Shown here one piece after another: positions 38,054 to 46,275 of a stretch of 64,000 bases of DNA (the first letter of the stretch is position 1; each line of letters begins with the position of its first letter). This DNA is from Acidovorax sp. RAC01 (GTDB lineage Bacteria; Pseudomonadota; Gammaproteobacteria; Burkholderiales; Burkholderiaceae_C). Below the pieces are notes generated by a model. It had not been told where the DNA came from. It saw nothing but the letters and a program-made list of their open reading frames with translations, and did no database searches. A program made the position numbers and the translations under genes. The stretch spans positions 62,001-126,000 of the forward strand of contig NZ_CP016447.1 of NCBI RefSeq assembly GCF_001714725.1. The letters run 5' to 3'.

Positions 38054-39379
38054 TCAGTCCGCGATCAGGCTGTTCAGGCGGGCAATCACGGTGTCCCGCT
38101 GTGCCTGCAGCTCAATGAGTCGCCAGTGCGCCTCCCGCACCTGGGCCCTTGCAGCCAGCACGGCGCTCAAATCGCCCTTGGCAGACTGGTAGTTGGCCAA
38201 CGCGAGTTCGGCGCGCCCTTGTGCCAAGCCGATGCCAGCCGATTGCAGCCGCTCGATCTGACTGTTCAGTGCCGCCAGCTCTGAGGCGCTGTCCTCCAGC
38301 TCCTGTAGGTGCCTGCGGGTCACGTCCTCCTGCTCGGCTTCCAGGCGCTGCAGCTCCAGCTGCTTGGCCTTGATCTGGGGTCCCTGACGCCGCTCCTGTT
38401 GCCAGGGAAGATCAAAGGTCACCTGGAAAGACACCATGTCGCCCCAGCGGCGGTCGCGGCGGCTGTAGGCGACTTCCCAGGACCAATCACCCTTGGTTTC
38501 TGCCTGGGCTTCGCGCGTTTCCGCCAAGGCCATGGCTTGCATGGCGGGGTACTGCGCGAGTTCCGCGTGGCGGTGTACCTCTGACCGAAGCTGGTCCAAA
38601 GGGCGGCTCAGCGGCCCGGGAACTCCCTGCAGCGCCTCGTCGGCGCGGGCGCCAACCCAGCGCCGCAACATCGCCCTGGCCTTGGATCGGTCCCGCTGCA
38701 GATCGTCCCTGCGGTCCGACAGCGCAAGAGCCTCCTGCTTGGCCATCAGAAGATCGCCCGCCTGGGCCGTCCCCCCTGCGATGCGGGCAGGCAGGCTGTC
38801 CTGCAGGCGCTGGTTCTCACTCAGTAGACCGGCAAGCACCTGGTCGCGCTGTTCAATGGCCTGGGCCATGATCCAGGCTTGGCTCAGCTCCTGGCGGATC
38901 TGCAGACGCTGGACCCCCAGAGTGGCGCGTTCGCGCTCCACCTTGGCCTGGGCGCTGGCGATCTGCGCATCTCGTTTGGCACGGTTGGGAACCTCCTGCA
39001 TCAGCGCCAGGCGTTGCATGGTCATGGACTCGCGCGTAAGGCTGAAGCGATCCATGCCGCTGATGGGAAAGTTCTCGACCCCGACCGAGAGCTTTGGATC
39101 CGGCAGAGTTCCCGCCGACTTCTGGGTACTGCTGGCTGCGTCAATCTGCAGCCGCTGGGCCGTGATACGAGGGCTGTGCTGCTCCGCCAGATCCAAGGCT
39201 TCGGCAAACCCCAGGGCGTGGGCCTGGTTGCCTGCAAGGCCGATGCCGGCCAGCAGGAATCCGAGAGCGCAAAGGCGCAGATGGTTGAGGTTGCGCACAC
39301 GGATGCGCGGCGAGAGAGGATGAATGCGCAGTTGCGCAGGCAGGCGCTCGCAGGGAGCGCCGAAGGAGATGTTGGGCAT
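38054..39379 (-). CDS. cusC: Outer-membrane efflux protein CusC (TolC family)
   Basis: Outer-membrane channel of the Cus system. The 441-residue precursor has a signal region (LRLCALGFLLAGIGLAGNQAHA) and the two long helical repeats of TolC-type proteins, with FAEALDLAEQHSP at the start and NYQSAKGDLSAVLAARAQVRE in the second repeat. It has no lipobox, unlike E. coli CusC. The ATG at 39379 is chosen because of the GAGGA site upstream. It heads cusC-cusB-cusA, and a small secreted protein gene precedes it. Confidence 0.92.
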   Translation of the reverse strand: MPNISFGAPCERLPAQLRIHPLSPRIRVRNLNHLRLCALGFLLAGIGLAGNQAHALGFAEALDLAEQHSPRITAQRLQIDAASSTQKSAGTLPDPKLSVGVENFPISGMDRFSLTRESMTMQRLALMQEVPNRAKRDAQIASAQAKVERERATLGVQRLQIRQELSQAWIMAQAIEQRDQVLAGLLSENQRLQDSLPARIAGGTAQAGDLLMAKQEALALSDRRDDLQRDRSKARAMLRRWVGARADEALQGVPGPLSRPLDQLRSEVHRHAELAQYPAMQAMALAETREAQAETKGDWSWEVAYSRRDRRWGDMVSFQVTFDLPWQQERRQGPQIKAKQLELQRLEAEQEDVTRRHLQELEDSASELAALNSQIERLQSAGIGLAQGRAELALANYQSAKGDLSAVLAARAQVREAHWRLIELQAQRDTVIARLNSLIAD

Positions 39380-39454
39380 GATAGTCCTCGAAATGAAGGG
39401 GCACGAAGTCAGACCTGCGCGCACGCTGCAAGGCAGCGCACACGCCGTGCACGT

Positions 39455-39910
39455 TCAATTCCGAAAGACCTGATGGGTCAGATAGATGGGGGGAGAGCCC
39501 GCTCGACTGTCCAGCTCTGCGTAGACAGCCCGAGGGTCAATATGGCGTTCTGAGTCCAGGATCACGGGCAGCACATAAGCAACCCAGATGGCGTGAGCCG
39601 CGAGCGCCTGCAGATCGAGACCTTGTAGCGAGGGGGAGGACAAGCTGTCGCCATCACAATGGGCTCGACACAGCTGAGGATCTTGCTCATCCATGGTTCC
39701 CGCCATAGCGTGGCAATCGGGCATGGAGGGCATGCCGACTGAGTCTTCCATGGCCATGCCCGCTTTTTGCATCGATGCCGCATGGGCTGCGGAGTCCAGC
39801 TTGGGACAGGCATAGGCCGCCAACGCGAACTGCATCAGAAGCAACACCGCGACCAGAACGCTGGTTATCCAGCGTCTTTGGCGCAACACGGTGTTCCTGA
39901 CAGCGATCAT
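39455..39910 (-). CDS. Small Cys/Met-containing secreted protein upstream of cusC
   Basis: A protein of about 151 residues with an N-terminal hydrophobic segment (WITSVLVAVLLLMQFALAAYA), then Met-rich parts (KAGMAMEDSVGMPSMPDCHAM) and Cys in PDCHAM and LCRAHCDG. It is unlike characterised families, but its placement between the Cu ATPase and cusC suggests a periplasmic metal-binding helper. The ATG at 39910 is preferred; the frame extends to a TTG at 39958. It follows the ATPase gene closely and is probably in the same operon. Confidence 0.7.
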   Translation of the reverse strand: MIAVRNTVLRQRRWITSVLVAVLLLMQFALAAYACPKLDSAAHAASMQKAGMAMEDSVGMPSMPDCHAMAGTMDEQDPQLCRAHCDGDSLSSPSLQGLDLQALAAHAIWVAYVLPVILDSERHIDPRAVYAELDSRAGSPPIYLTHQVFRN

Positions 39911-39979
39911 GGTGCGAATGGTATCCAGAATGCCAGTCACGGACTTAACCCAGATCAAGTCCGTGCAAGCGGCCCCTCC

Positions 39980-42349
39980 TCAGCCCTTGCGCAGCCGCAG
40001 CGCGTTGGTGATCACCGACGCAGAACTCAGGCTCATCGCCAAGGCAGCGATCATCGGCGACAGCAGCCAGCCGGTGAAGGGATACAGCAGCCCTGCGGCA
40101 ATCGGTATGCCCAGCGCGTTGTAGAGGAAGGCGAACATCAGGTTCTGCTTCATGTTGCCCACCGTTGCGTCCGACAGCTCCCGCGCTGTGGAAATCCCCC
40201 GCAGATCGCCCTTGACCAGGGTAACCTGGGCGCTGTTCATCGCCACATCGGTTCCGGTACCCATCGCGATCCCCACGTCTGCCTTGGCAAGGGCGGGCGC
40301 GTCGTTGATCCCGTCCCCAGCCATGGCAACAACACGGCCTTCGTCCTGCAACCGCGACACCAGCGCCAGCTTGTCCGCAGGCTTGACCTCCCCATGGACC
40401 TCATCAATCCCCAGCTTTGCACCTACCGCCTTGGCGGTGGTCATGCCGTCGCCCGTGGCCATGACGATGCGCAGTCCCGCCGCGTGCAACGTTGCCAAGG
40501 CTTCCGGCGTGCTGGCCTTGATGGCGTCCGAAACTGCCAGCAGCCCTTGAAGCTGGCCATCAGCTGCCAGGTACATCACGCTCGCCCCTGTGGCGCGCAA
40601 GGCCTCTGCCTGCGCAAGCAGCGGGTTCGCTGAAACCCCGACCTGCTCCATGAGGACTGTGTTGCCCAGGGCGAGCTGGCGTCCAGCGACCTGTCCGCGC
40701 ACCCCGATGCCCGAGCCGGACTCAAAGTCCTCGGGCTTGTCCAGGGCGAGCCCCTTGGCGCGAGCTGCCTGGACAATGGCATCGGCCAGCGGATGCTCGC
40801 TGCCTTGGTCCAGACTGGCCGCCAGGCGCAGAACCTCATCCTCGGACAGACCGGGCATGGCCACTACACGTTCGAAGGAGGGCTTGCCTTCGGTGAGCGT
40901 GCCTGTTTTGTCCACGATCAGCGTGTCCACCTTGCGCAGGTTCTCGATGGCTGCCGCGTCCCTGAACAGCACGCCGCTGGTCGCCCCCCGGCCTGTGGCC
41001 ACCATGATGGACATGGGAGTTGCCAGGCCCAACGCACAAGGGCACGCGATGATCAGCACCGCAACTGCATTGACCAGGCCGTAGACCCAGCGTGGCTCCG
41101 GACCGAACAGGCCCCACGCGAAGAGTGTGAGCAACGCGATACCCACCACAGCCATCACGAAGTAGCCCGCCACCTGGTCGGCCATGCGCTGCATGGGGGC
41201 CCGTGAGCGCTGTGCCTGCGCAACCATTTGAACGATCTGCGACAGCATGGTGGCGGAGCCCACCCGCTCGGACCGGATCACCAGTGCCCCGTTGGTATTG
41301 AGCGTGGCACCGATGACGGCATCACCAGGCCCTTTGACGATGGGCACCGGCTCGCCAGTGAGCATGGCTTCGTCCACCGCGCTGCTCCCCTCGACCACCA
41401 CACCATCCACAGGAACCTTCTCGCCAGGCCGCACGCGCAAGAGGTCTCCCACATGGACATGGGACAAGGGAACATCACTCTCCTGACCGTTGGCGTCAAT
41501 ACGCCGCGCGGTCTTGGGGGCCAGGCCCAGCAGCGATTTGATGGCGGCTGAGGTCTGGGAGCGTGCTTTCAGCTCCAGCATCTGGCCTAGCAGCGTGAGC
41601 GAGATGATGACGGCTGCTGCTTCGAAGTACACCGCCACGCGGCCCATGGCCTGGAACGAGGCGGGAAACACCCCCGGCGCAACGGTCGCGACCACGCTAT
41701 AGACAAATGCTGCGCCCGTTCCCAGACCAATCAGCGTCCACATGTTGGGACTGCGGTTCACGACCGACTGCGCACCGCGCAAGAAGAAGGGCCAGCCCGC
41801 CCACAGGACGATGGGTACCGTCAGCACCAGTTCAATCCAGCTCTGTGTGACCATCTCGAACCACTGCAACCGGTGCCCAAGCATGGCCAGGACGGTAACC
41901 ACCACAGTGAGAGGCAGCGTCCACCAGAAGCGATGCCGGAAATCCACGAGCTCGGCGTTTTCTCCCTCATCCAGCGTGGGCAGCATGGGCTCCAGTGTCA
42001 TGCCGCACTTGGGGCAATTTCCAGGATGGTCCTGTTGCACCTCAGGGTGCATGGGGCAGGTATAGGTTGTGCCCGGTTGCGCCGCTTCGGGCTCAGGCTG
42101 AGGCGCGCGCTCGCTGATGGGAGTCGAGAGAAACTTTTGCGGCGCTTCCATGAAGCGTGCTTTGCATTTGGCGCTGCAAAAGTAGTAAGGACGCCCTTCG
42201 TGCTCTGTCGAGTGATGCGATTGTTCCGTCACATCCATACCGCAGACAGGATCCTTTAGTCCCGTCGTGGGCAACGACACATGCGTGTGATGCCCTTCAT
42301 GATGCTGGTGGTCATGATGGACGTGTTCGTGCGGTTGCGCATTCGACAT
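39980..42349 (-). CDS. Cu(I)/Ag(I)-exporting P1B-type ATPase (CopF/SilP type)
   Basis: Inner-membrane ATPase moving monovalent copper or silver to the periplasm. The 789 residues start with a His-rich stretch ([13 protein letters not shown]), a YHS domain (KDPVCGMDV ... [12 protein letters not shown]) and a metal-binding motif YTCPMHPEV ... [13 protein letters not shown] in place of CxxC HMA domains, as in CopF/SilP. Then follow the membrane helices with the metal-site CPC in [13 protein letters not shown], the phosphorylated Asp in [15 protein letters not shown], and [10 protein letters not shown]. It lies in a long minus-strand copper operon whose promoter is near 42671-42701. Confidence 0.95.
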   Translation of the reverse strand: MSNAQPHEHVHHDHQHHEGHHTHVSLPTTGLKDPVCGMDVTEQSHHSTEHEGRPYYFCSAKCKARFMEAPQKFLSTPISERAPQPEPEAAQPGTTYTCPMHPEVQQDHPGNCPKCGMTLEPMLPTLDEGENAELVDFRHRFWWTLPLTVVVTVLAMLGHRLQWFEMVTQSWIELVLTVPIVLWAGWPFFLRGAQSVVNRSPNMWTLIGLGTGAAFVYSVVATVAPGVFPASFQAMGRVAVYFEAAAVIISLTLLGQMLELKARSQTSAAIKSLLGLAPKTARRIDANGQESDVPLSHVHVGDLLRVRPGEKVPVDGVVVEGSSAVDEAMLTGEPVPIVKGPGDAVIGATLNTNGALVIRSERVGSATMLSQIVQMVAQAQRSRAPMQRMADQVAGYFVMAVVGIALLTLFAWGLFGPEPRWVYGLVNAVAVLIIACPCALGLATPMSIMVATGRGATSGVLFRDAAAIENLRKVDTLIVDKTGTLTEGKPSFERVVAMPGLSEDEVLRLAASLDQGSEHPLADAIVQAARAKGLALDKPEDFESGSGIGVRGQVAGRQLALGNTVLMEQVGVSANPLLAQAEALRATGASVMYLAADGQLQGLLAVSDAIKASTPEALATLHAAGLRIVMATGDGMTTAKAVGAKLGIDEVHGEVKPADKLALVSRLQDEGRVVAMAGDGINDAPALAKADVGIAMGTGTDVAMNSAQVTLVKGDLRGISTARELSDATVGNMKQNLMFAFLYNALGIPIAAGLLYPFTGWLLSPMIAALAMSLSSASVITNALRLRKG

Positions 42350-42383
42350 GGATAGCCTCCCTGGGTGTTTTGGCCGTGCAAGA

Positions 42384-42623
42384 TTACTTCTTGCTCGAAT
42401 CGACGTTGTGGGAGCCGTGCCCCCCGTGTCCGTGGAAAAGGTGCATCAGGGGGCAAGCCAGCAAGAGCAGATACGGCCAGTAGCCCGCGACATGCGACCA
42501 GTGCTCTTTGAGAAGAAAAAACATGCCAATGAAAGCGAGCATGACGACTGCGCCAATCAGTCTCTTTCTGCCCATTGAAGCGCTGGCCTTATCCGATTGT
42601 CCTGTACTGTGATCGTGGTTCAT
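42384..42623 (-). CDS. DUF2933 small membrane protein
   Basis: A 79-residue protein with a charged N-terminus ([20 protein letters not shown]), two helices ([16 protein letters not shown] and [16 protein letters not shown]) and a His/Gly tail ([10 protein letters not shown]). This is the DUF2933 pattern, often seen next to Cu/Ag ATPase genes. The ATG at 42623 is chosen because GGAG of an upstream in-frame ATG codon pair acts as its ribosome site. It is first in the operon behind the promoter at 42671-42701. Confidence 0.8.
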   Translation of the reverse strand: MNHDHSTGQSDKASASMGRKRLIGAVVMLAFIGMFFLLKEHWSHVAGYWPYLLLLACPLMHLFHGHGGHGSHNVDSSKK

Positions 42624-42670
42624 GGTTTTCTCCATATGAGGTCGTCGAGACAGTGACGAGCCGTATGGAA

Positions 42671-42701
42671 ACAATAAGGCTTAACACGGTGGCAATGTCA
42701 A
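42671..42701 (-). promoter_or_regulatory. Long-spacer promoter of the copF-cusCBA operon
   Basis: On the minus strand TTGACA (42701-42696), a 19-bp spacer containing ttgccaccgtgttaagcct and TATTGT (42676-42671) precede the DUF2933 gene. The 19-bp spacing is typical for MerR-family (CueR) control, although the dyad in the spacer is weak. Confidence 0.6.
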
Positions 42702-42839
42702 ACTGATGACAAGTCCTCTTGACGTGGATCATGTGCCTGCTCAGCCCCCATGCGCACTGCAAACGGCGTCTGAGTAACGCTGCCCTGATTCCCCGACAGC
42801 GGTCCAAGGGTCAGGGCAGCGATCGCTGAGTACAGAGAA

Positions 42840-43256
42840 CTATTTCGTGGGTGCTGTGGGTTGCTTGCCATTGCGAACGAGAAACGCATCCAGCACAGCG
42901 ATTTCCTTTTTTTGCGCGGAAATAATGTCCTGGGCCATGCTGAGTAGTTGGGGATCTTTTCCATCGCGCAATTGGCTCTGCGCCATGTCGATGGCACCTT
43001 GATGGTGGATGCGCATCATTTGCGCGAAATCCACATCGGGATTGCCTGACGTCTTCACGGACGCCATCTTGTCGTTGTTCTCTTTCATCATGGACTTAAT
43101 GTCCATCTTGCCTGCAGGCATCGTCTGATCCATGGCAGCGCCTTTCATGCCAGCGTGTGGGGCAGACTGGGCGTGCAACGACAAGGGAACCACCAACGCG
43201 CATGCAAGAAAGGCGGTTGCCGAGACGGTTTTCGAGGGTGGGTGCAGAAATCTCAT
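42840..43256 (-). CDS. DUF305 secreted protein (CopM-like)
   Basis: A 138-residue precursor with a signal peptide (ending SLHAQS) and one DUF305 four-helix domain with FAQMMRIHHQGAIDMAQSQL, the His-His/Met motif of the family. Members such as cyanobacterial CopM bind copper in the periplasm. Met-rich MKGAAMDQTMPAGKMDIKSM adds potential Cu(I) ligands. The ATG at 43256 has AAGGAG upstream. It is 20 bp downstream of the Csp-like gene, so both are probably transcribed together. Confidence 0.87.
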   Translation of the reverse strand: MRFLHPPSKTVSATAFLACALVVPLSLHAQSAPHAGMKGAAMDQTMPAGKMDIKSMMKENNDKMASVKTSGNPDVDFAQMMRIHHQGAIDMAQSQLRDGKDPQLLSMAQDIISAQKKEIAVLDAFLVRNGKQPTAPTK

Positions 43257-43276
43257 GGTGGGCTCCTTGAACAGCG

Positions 43277-43618
43277 TCAATCTGCGTGGGCCATGGCGGC
43301 ACATTCTTGAGCGCATTTGTGGCAAGCGGCGGCACATGCCTTGCAATGCTCGGCTTCGTGCCTAGCGCACTCATCGCCGCAGGCCTTGCAGATCTGCGCG
43401 CACAGCGCACAAATCGCCTCGGCGTATTCGCTTCGGCGCGCCATCACATCGGCAGCTAAGCTGCAAGCGGCCGCACAGTCCGCGTCCAGCGCAATGCAGC
43501 GGGCCATCATCTTGACGTCCTCCTCCTTGAGGCACTCTGCGAAACACTGATGGCAAGCCGTCGCGCACGACCGGCAAGCATTGATGCAAGACATGTAGGG
43601 GTTCGGGGTGTGAATCAT
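43277..43618 (-). CDS. Four-helix copper storage protein (Csp3-like, DUF326)
   Basis: A 113-residue protein with 19 Cys arranged as CxxxC and CxxC repeats along predicted helices (for example SCINACRSCATACHQC and HCKACAAACHKCAQEC). This matches Csp-type four-helix bundles that fill their core with many Cu(I) ions. No signal peptide is present, so it should be cytosolic like Csp3. It precedes the DUF305 gene. The 342 bp upstream (43619-43960) must hold its promoter; I see no gene there. Confidence 0.92.
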   Translation of the reverse strand: MIHTPNPYMSCINACRSCATACHQCFAECLKEEDVKMMARCIALDADCAAACSLAADVMARRSEYAEAICALCAQICKACGDECARHEAEHCKACAAACHKCAQECAAMAHAD

Positions 43619-43960
43619 CTGGATCTCCTGATAGGTTTGGATGGCTCAAAAAGTTGAACTTGATCCTACGCAGCGGGCTGCAAGGAGCATCCATCTTCCG
43701 CCGCGAGAAGCATTCGGTTCTGTAGGCTCGCGCCGACGATTGACTCAGCCTTCGAGCAATTTGCCGCAATTTCGGTGCAAGATGACGAAGAGGTTTCACG
43801 GTCGTAATCTAGATGTCACATTCGACCAAGTAGTCTTCGCCAAGGCTCTTTGTTACGCCTATTCGCACGGCTGCCGTCCAATCACAGCCCTTCAAAGCTG
43901 ACGTAACCACCATGCAGTGCACTACGGGCCCAGCTGTGGTACCTCTTACGCCACAAGGCG

Positions 43961-44233
43961 TCAGCGCACACGCGACGATCGGATGCCAGAAAGAACGCCA
44001 GATGGTTCGGCTTCCCCAGTGTTTGATCGCGCAGCGAGCATGCGGCCTGCGGCATCGACTTTGATCATGGCCAATCTTGGATGGCTCCAGTAGCGCGTTT
44101 TTCCATCCTCCGTCGCAACTCTGGTGGCCGACGCTTCAACGCGCACCTCGTTGTCGGTAGGTGCGGCAAACGTGGTCGCAGACGCCAGCGACGCTGCTGC
44201 GACCAACATAGACACAATCATCTTTTTGTACAT
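43961..44233 (-). CDS. Small secreted protein of unknown function
   Basis: A 90-residue precursor with a clear signal peptide (MYKKMIVSMLVAAASLASAT, cleavage near FAA-PTD). The mature part includes VRVEASATRVATEDGKTRYW and is not assigned to a family by me. GAGGAAAG precedes the ATG at 44233. It is divergent from the DUF4148-type gene at 44605 across 371 bp that contain a perfect dyad (44385-44399) and no other gene. Its place among metal genes suggests, but does not prove, a metal-related role. Confidence 0.65.
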   Translation of the reverse strand: MYKKMIVSMLVAAASLASATTFAAPTDNEVRVEASATRVATEDGKTRYWSHPRLAMIKVDAAGRMLAARSNTGEAEPSGVLSGIRSSRVR

Positions 44234-44384
44234 GGTCTTACTTTCCTCATCAGTCATTAAAACGTCAGCTGGGCCGACGGCTACACGCGGATACAAGACA
44301 TCAATGGGCGGCGTGTGGAAGAGGATTTTGGGCTACGGGGACGAACGAGAAGCTGTAGTGCGGATGACGTTTTCGAAATATACG

Positions 44385-44399
44385 GAACATGCAATGTTC
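44385..44399. promoter_or_regulatory. Perfect palindrome in a divergent gap
   Basis: gaacat-gca-atgttc is a perfect 6-bp inverted repeat in the space between the divergent genes at 44233 and 44605. It is a candidate operator, but no regulator can be assigned. Confidence 0.35.
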
Positions 44400-44604
44400 A
44401 TCGGGTGCTTCATCCCGGTGAGGAGACATAGACCGTATCTCGAACCAAATCCCTCTGCACTTTTCACCTCGCCCCAAACCTGTCAAAAGCGTAATCGGGA
44501 GGTCACCGCTTCGTAGGGGTGCGGGTTCTAGACTTCTCTCCGTGGCGCAGAAAAACGCCACCTGGATGGACCATATCGGGCATCCGGCGCCACAGGAGAC
44601 CATC

Positions 44605-44976
44605 ATGAAAATTCGTACTGCCATCCTCGTCGCCAGTCTCGCTGCATTCGCTACAGCGTCCTTCGCTACTTCGGTCTACCACGCAAGCCCAAGTCAGGAA
44701 GAAGGCGTGAGTCTGGCCCCCGACCACCTGGGCAACGCAGTCAGCCGTCAAGCTGTCGAAAGCACCGTACTGGCCGCGCAAAAGGACGGTTCTCTGTACT
44801 GGATCAGCCGTGGTTACCCGGCTACTTATCCGCTCGTCCCTGGCCCCAAGCTGACAAAGACCCGCCAGCAAGTCTTGGATGAGTTGCAGGCCGCCAAGCG
44901 CAATCCCGTGACCAGCGATGGCATGCGCGATCTCGGAGGCGAGGCAGGTTGGGTCAACGCCAGCCAACTGCCCTGA
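44605..44976 (+). CDS. DUF4148-like small secreted protein A
   Basis: A 123-residue precursor with a signal peptide (MKIRTAILVASLAAFATASF, cleavage after FAT). The mature part has SVYHASPSQEEG, then PDHLG, VLAAQKDGSLYWISRG and, near the end, KLTKTRQQVLDELQAAKRNP, the KTRxQVxxEL motif of DUF4148. Its order of motifs is the same as in the protein at 63088, so the two are paralogues. AGGAG lies upstream. The next gene (45067) carries three copies of the KTRxQV unit. Confidence 0.78.
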   Translation: MKIRTAILVASLAAFATASFATSVYHASPSQEEGVSLAPDHLGNAVSRQAVESTVLAAQKDGSLYWISRGYPATYPLVPGPKLTKTRQQVLDELQAAKRNPVTSDGMRDLGGEAGWVNASQLP

Positions 44977-45066
44977 ACCCCGAACCATCCCCACTCCCGC
45001 GAATCTCCAAGACCGGCCTGCGGCTGCACTCAAACCATCTCCATTTATCAAGAAGGAAATCCCATC

Positions 45067-45594
45067 ATGAAACTCAAGTCCACCCTCATCGTCCTCTCTC
45101 TTATCGCAGCCCCTGCATTTGCTTCGGACCAAGTGGTCAGTAAGACGCGCGAGCAAGTCCGTGCTGAATTGGCGCAGGCTCAGCAGAGCGGCGACATGCT
45201 CGCCTTTGGCGAATCGGGTCTTACGCTCAAGCAGATCAATCCTGGCGCCTATCCCGTGGCTACTTCGACTCAGGTCGGCAAATCCCGAGAGCAAGTGCGG
45301 GACGAGCTGGAGCAGGCTATCCGTACAGGCGACATCATGGTGGCCGGTGAATTCGGCGTCAAACGCAATGAACTGATGTCAGGCCGCTATCCCATCGTGA
45401 CAGGCAAATCGCTGAAGACACGTGACCAGGTAAAGAGCGAGCTGGCACGCGCCATCCGCGAAGGCGAAGTCGTCGCTGTGGGCGAAGACGGCCGCAAGCT
45501 CAACGAAATCTATCCGGACCGCTATCACGCAGCGCAGCATGCGGCCATGGCCACCACCTCGGACGAATCCTCCAAGGCGCCACGGTTTCAGTGA
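45067..45594 (+). CDS. DUF4148-like secreted protein B with three tandem repeats
   Basis: A 175-residue precursor with a signal peptide (MKLKSTLIVLSLIAAPAFAS). The mature chain consists of three units of about 40 residues, beginning KTREQVRAELAQAQQSGDM, KSREQVRDELEQAIRTGDI and KTRDQVKSELARAIREGEV, and ending in AYPV, RYPI and RYHA. Each is one DUF4148 unit, so the gene grew by internal triplication. It lies 90 bp after protein A and is likely co-transcribed. Family function is unknown. Confidence 0.8.
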   Translation: MKLKSTLIVLSLIAAPAFASDQVVSKTREQVRAELAQAQQSGDMLAFGESGLTLKQINPGAYPVATSTQVGKSREQVRDELEQAIRTGDIMVAGEFGVKRNELMSGRYPIVTGKSLKTRDQVKSELARAIREGEVVAVGEDGRKLNEIYPDRYHAAQHAAMATTSDESSKAPRFQ

Positions 45595-45618
45595 GTTTTC
45601 CCAGGGGGTCAGCGGCTG

Positions 45619-45657
45619 AGCTGGAGGAGCCTTGCCAAAAAAGGGCCGCCTCCAGCT
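45619..45657 (+). terminator. Long inverted repeat after the DUF4148 pair
   Basis: Perfect 9-bp arms agctggagg/cctccagct enclose a 21-nt loop containing ccaaaaaaggg. It lies 24 bp after the stop codon at 45594 and before the convergent fliE gene. There is no T-run, so a terminator role is only likely by position. Confidence 0.4.
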
Positions 45658-45726
45658 TGAATGCAAAGCATGCCCACGGCCCCGACAGCAGGTGCGCACG
45701 ACCGTTGTCTTACAACTCGCTCAGGA

Positions 45727-46035
45727 TCAGACCTGCATGTTCATCACATCGGTGTAGGCCTGGACAATTCGATTGCGGCTTTGCAAGGTCGCCTGGAACG
45801 CAATATTCGACTTGACTCCAGCGAGCATGGTCCCTTCCAAGCTGACCGTGGGGTTGCCAAGTGTGACCTCTCGACTCAGCCGACCCGATTCACCTTGCAA
45901 TTGGCTTGTGATTGTCAGCGCCTGCTTCATGGCGTCTAGAAAACCGCCCCCTTGGATGCTCGGTGCTGTGGACACAGAGTTTCCCAACAAACCGACTGGC
46001 GACAGAGCATCCAATGGCTTGGTAGTGACGTTCAT
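45727..46035 (-). CDS. fliE: FliE-like flagellar hook-basal body protein, orphan
   Basis: A 102-residue protein whose C-terminal half VSLEGTMLAGVKSNIAFQAT followed by LQSRNRIVQAYTDVMNMQV matches the conserved end of FliE, the adaptor between MS ring and rod. The N-terminus is variable, as in all FliE proteins. GAGGT precedes the ATG. FliE is normally encoded with fliF-fliG; here it is surrounded by copper genes, 240 bp downstream of the copS-coupled nuclease-like gene, with nothing recognisable between. It may be a second fliE copy or have a different use. Confidence 0.8.
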   Translation of the reverse strand: MNVTTKPLDALSPVGLLGNSVSTAPSIQGGGFLDAMKQALTITSQLQGESGRLSREVTLGNPTVSLEGTMLAGVKSNIAFQATLQSRNRIVQAYTDVMNMQV

Positions 46036-46275
46036 GTCGAGGACCTCATGGTTGGACGAAGAATTTGCGAAGTGCCGCCTTGGAGATCTCTACCAAGGTG
46101 ATGGTCCATCGTAGTTTCTGGCGCCAGACCTGTAGCTTTCGCAGCGCAAGTTATTACCAGCTAGTCCCCCCGTTCGGGATAACAGGCGCTTCATCTTGCC
46201 GACATCGCCGTGAATCGAACCCGAGGCCGAAGGAGCCAGACCCAGGCGAACCGCACCATGCCAAAGAACCGGGTC

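Noticed and set aside
43641..43901. Plus-strand open frame of 86 codons in the gap upstream of the Csp-like gene
   Set aside because: No ribosome site, no signal peptide or domain, and the region must hold the promoter of the minus-strand gene.
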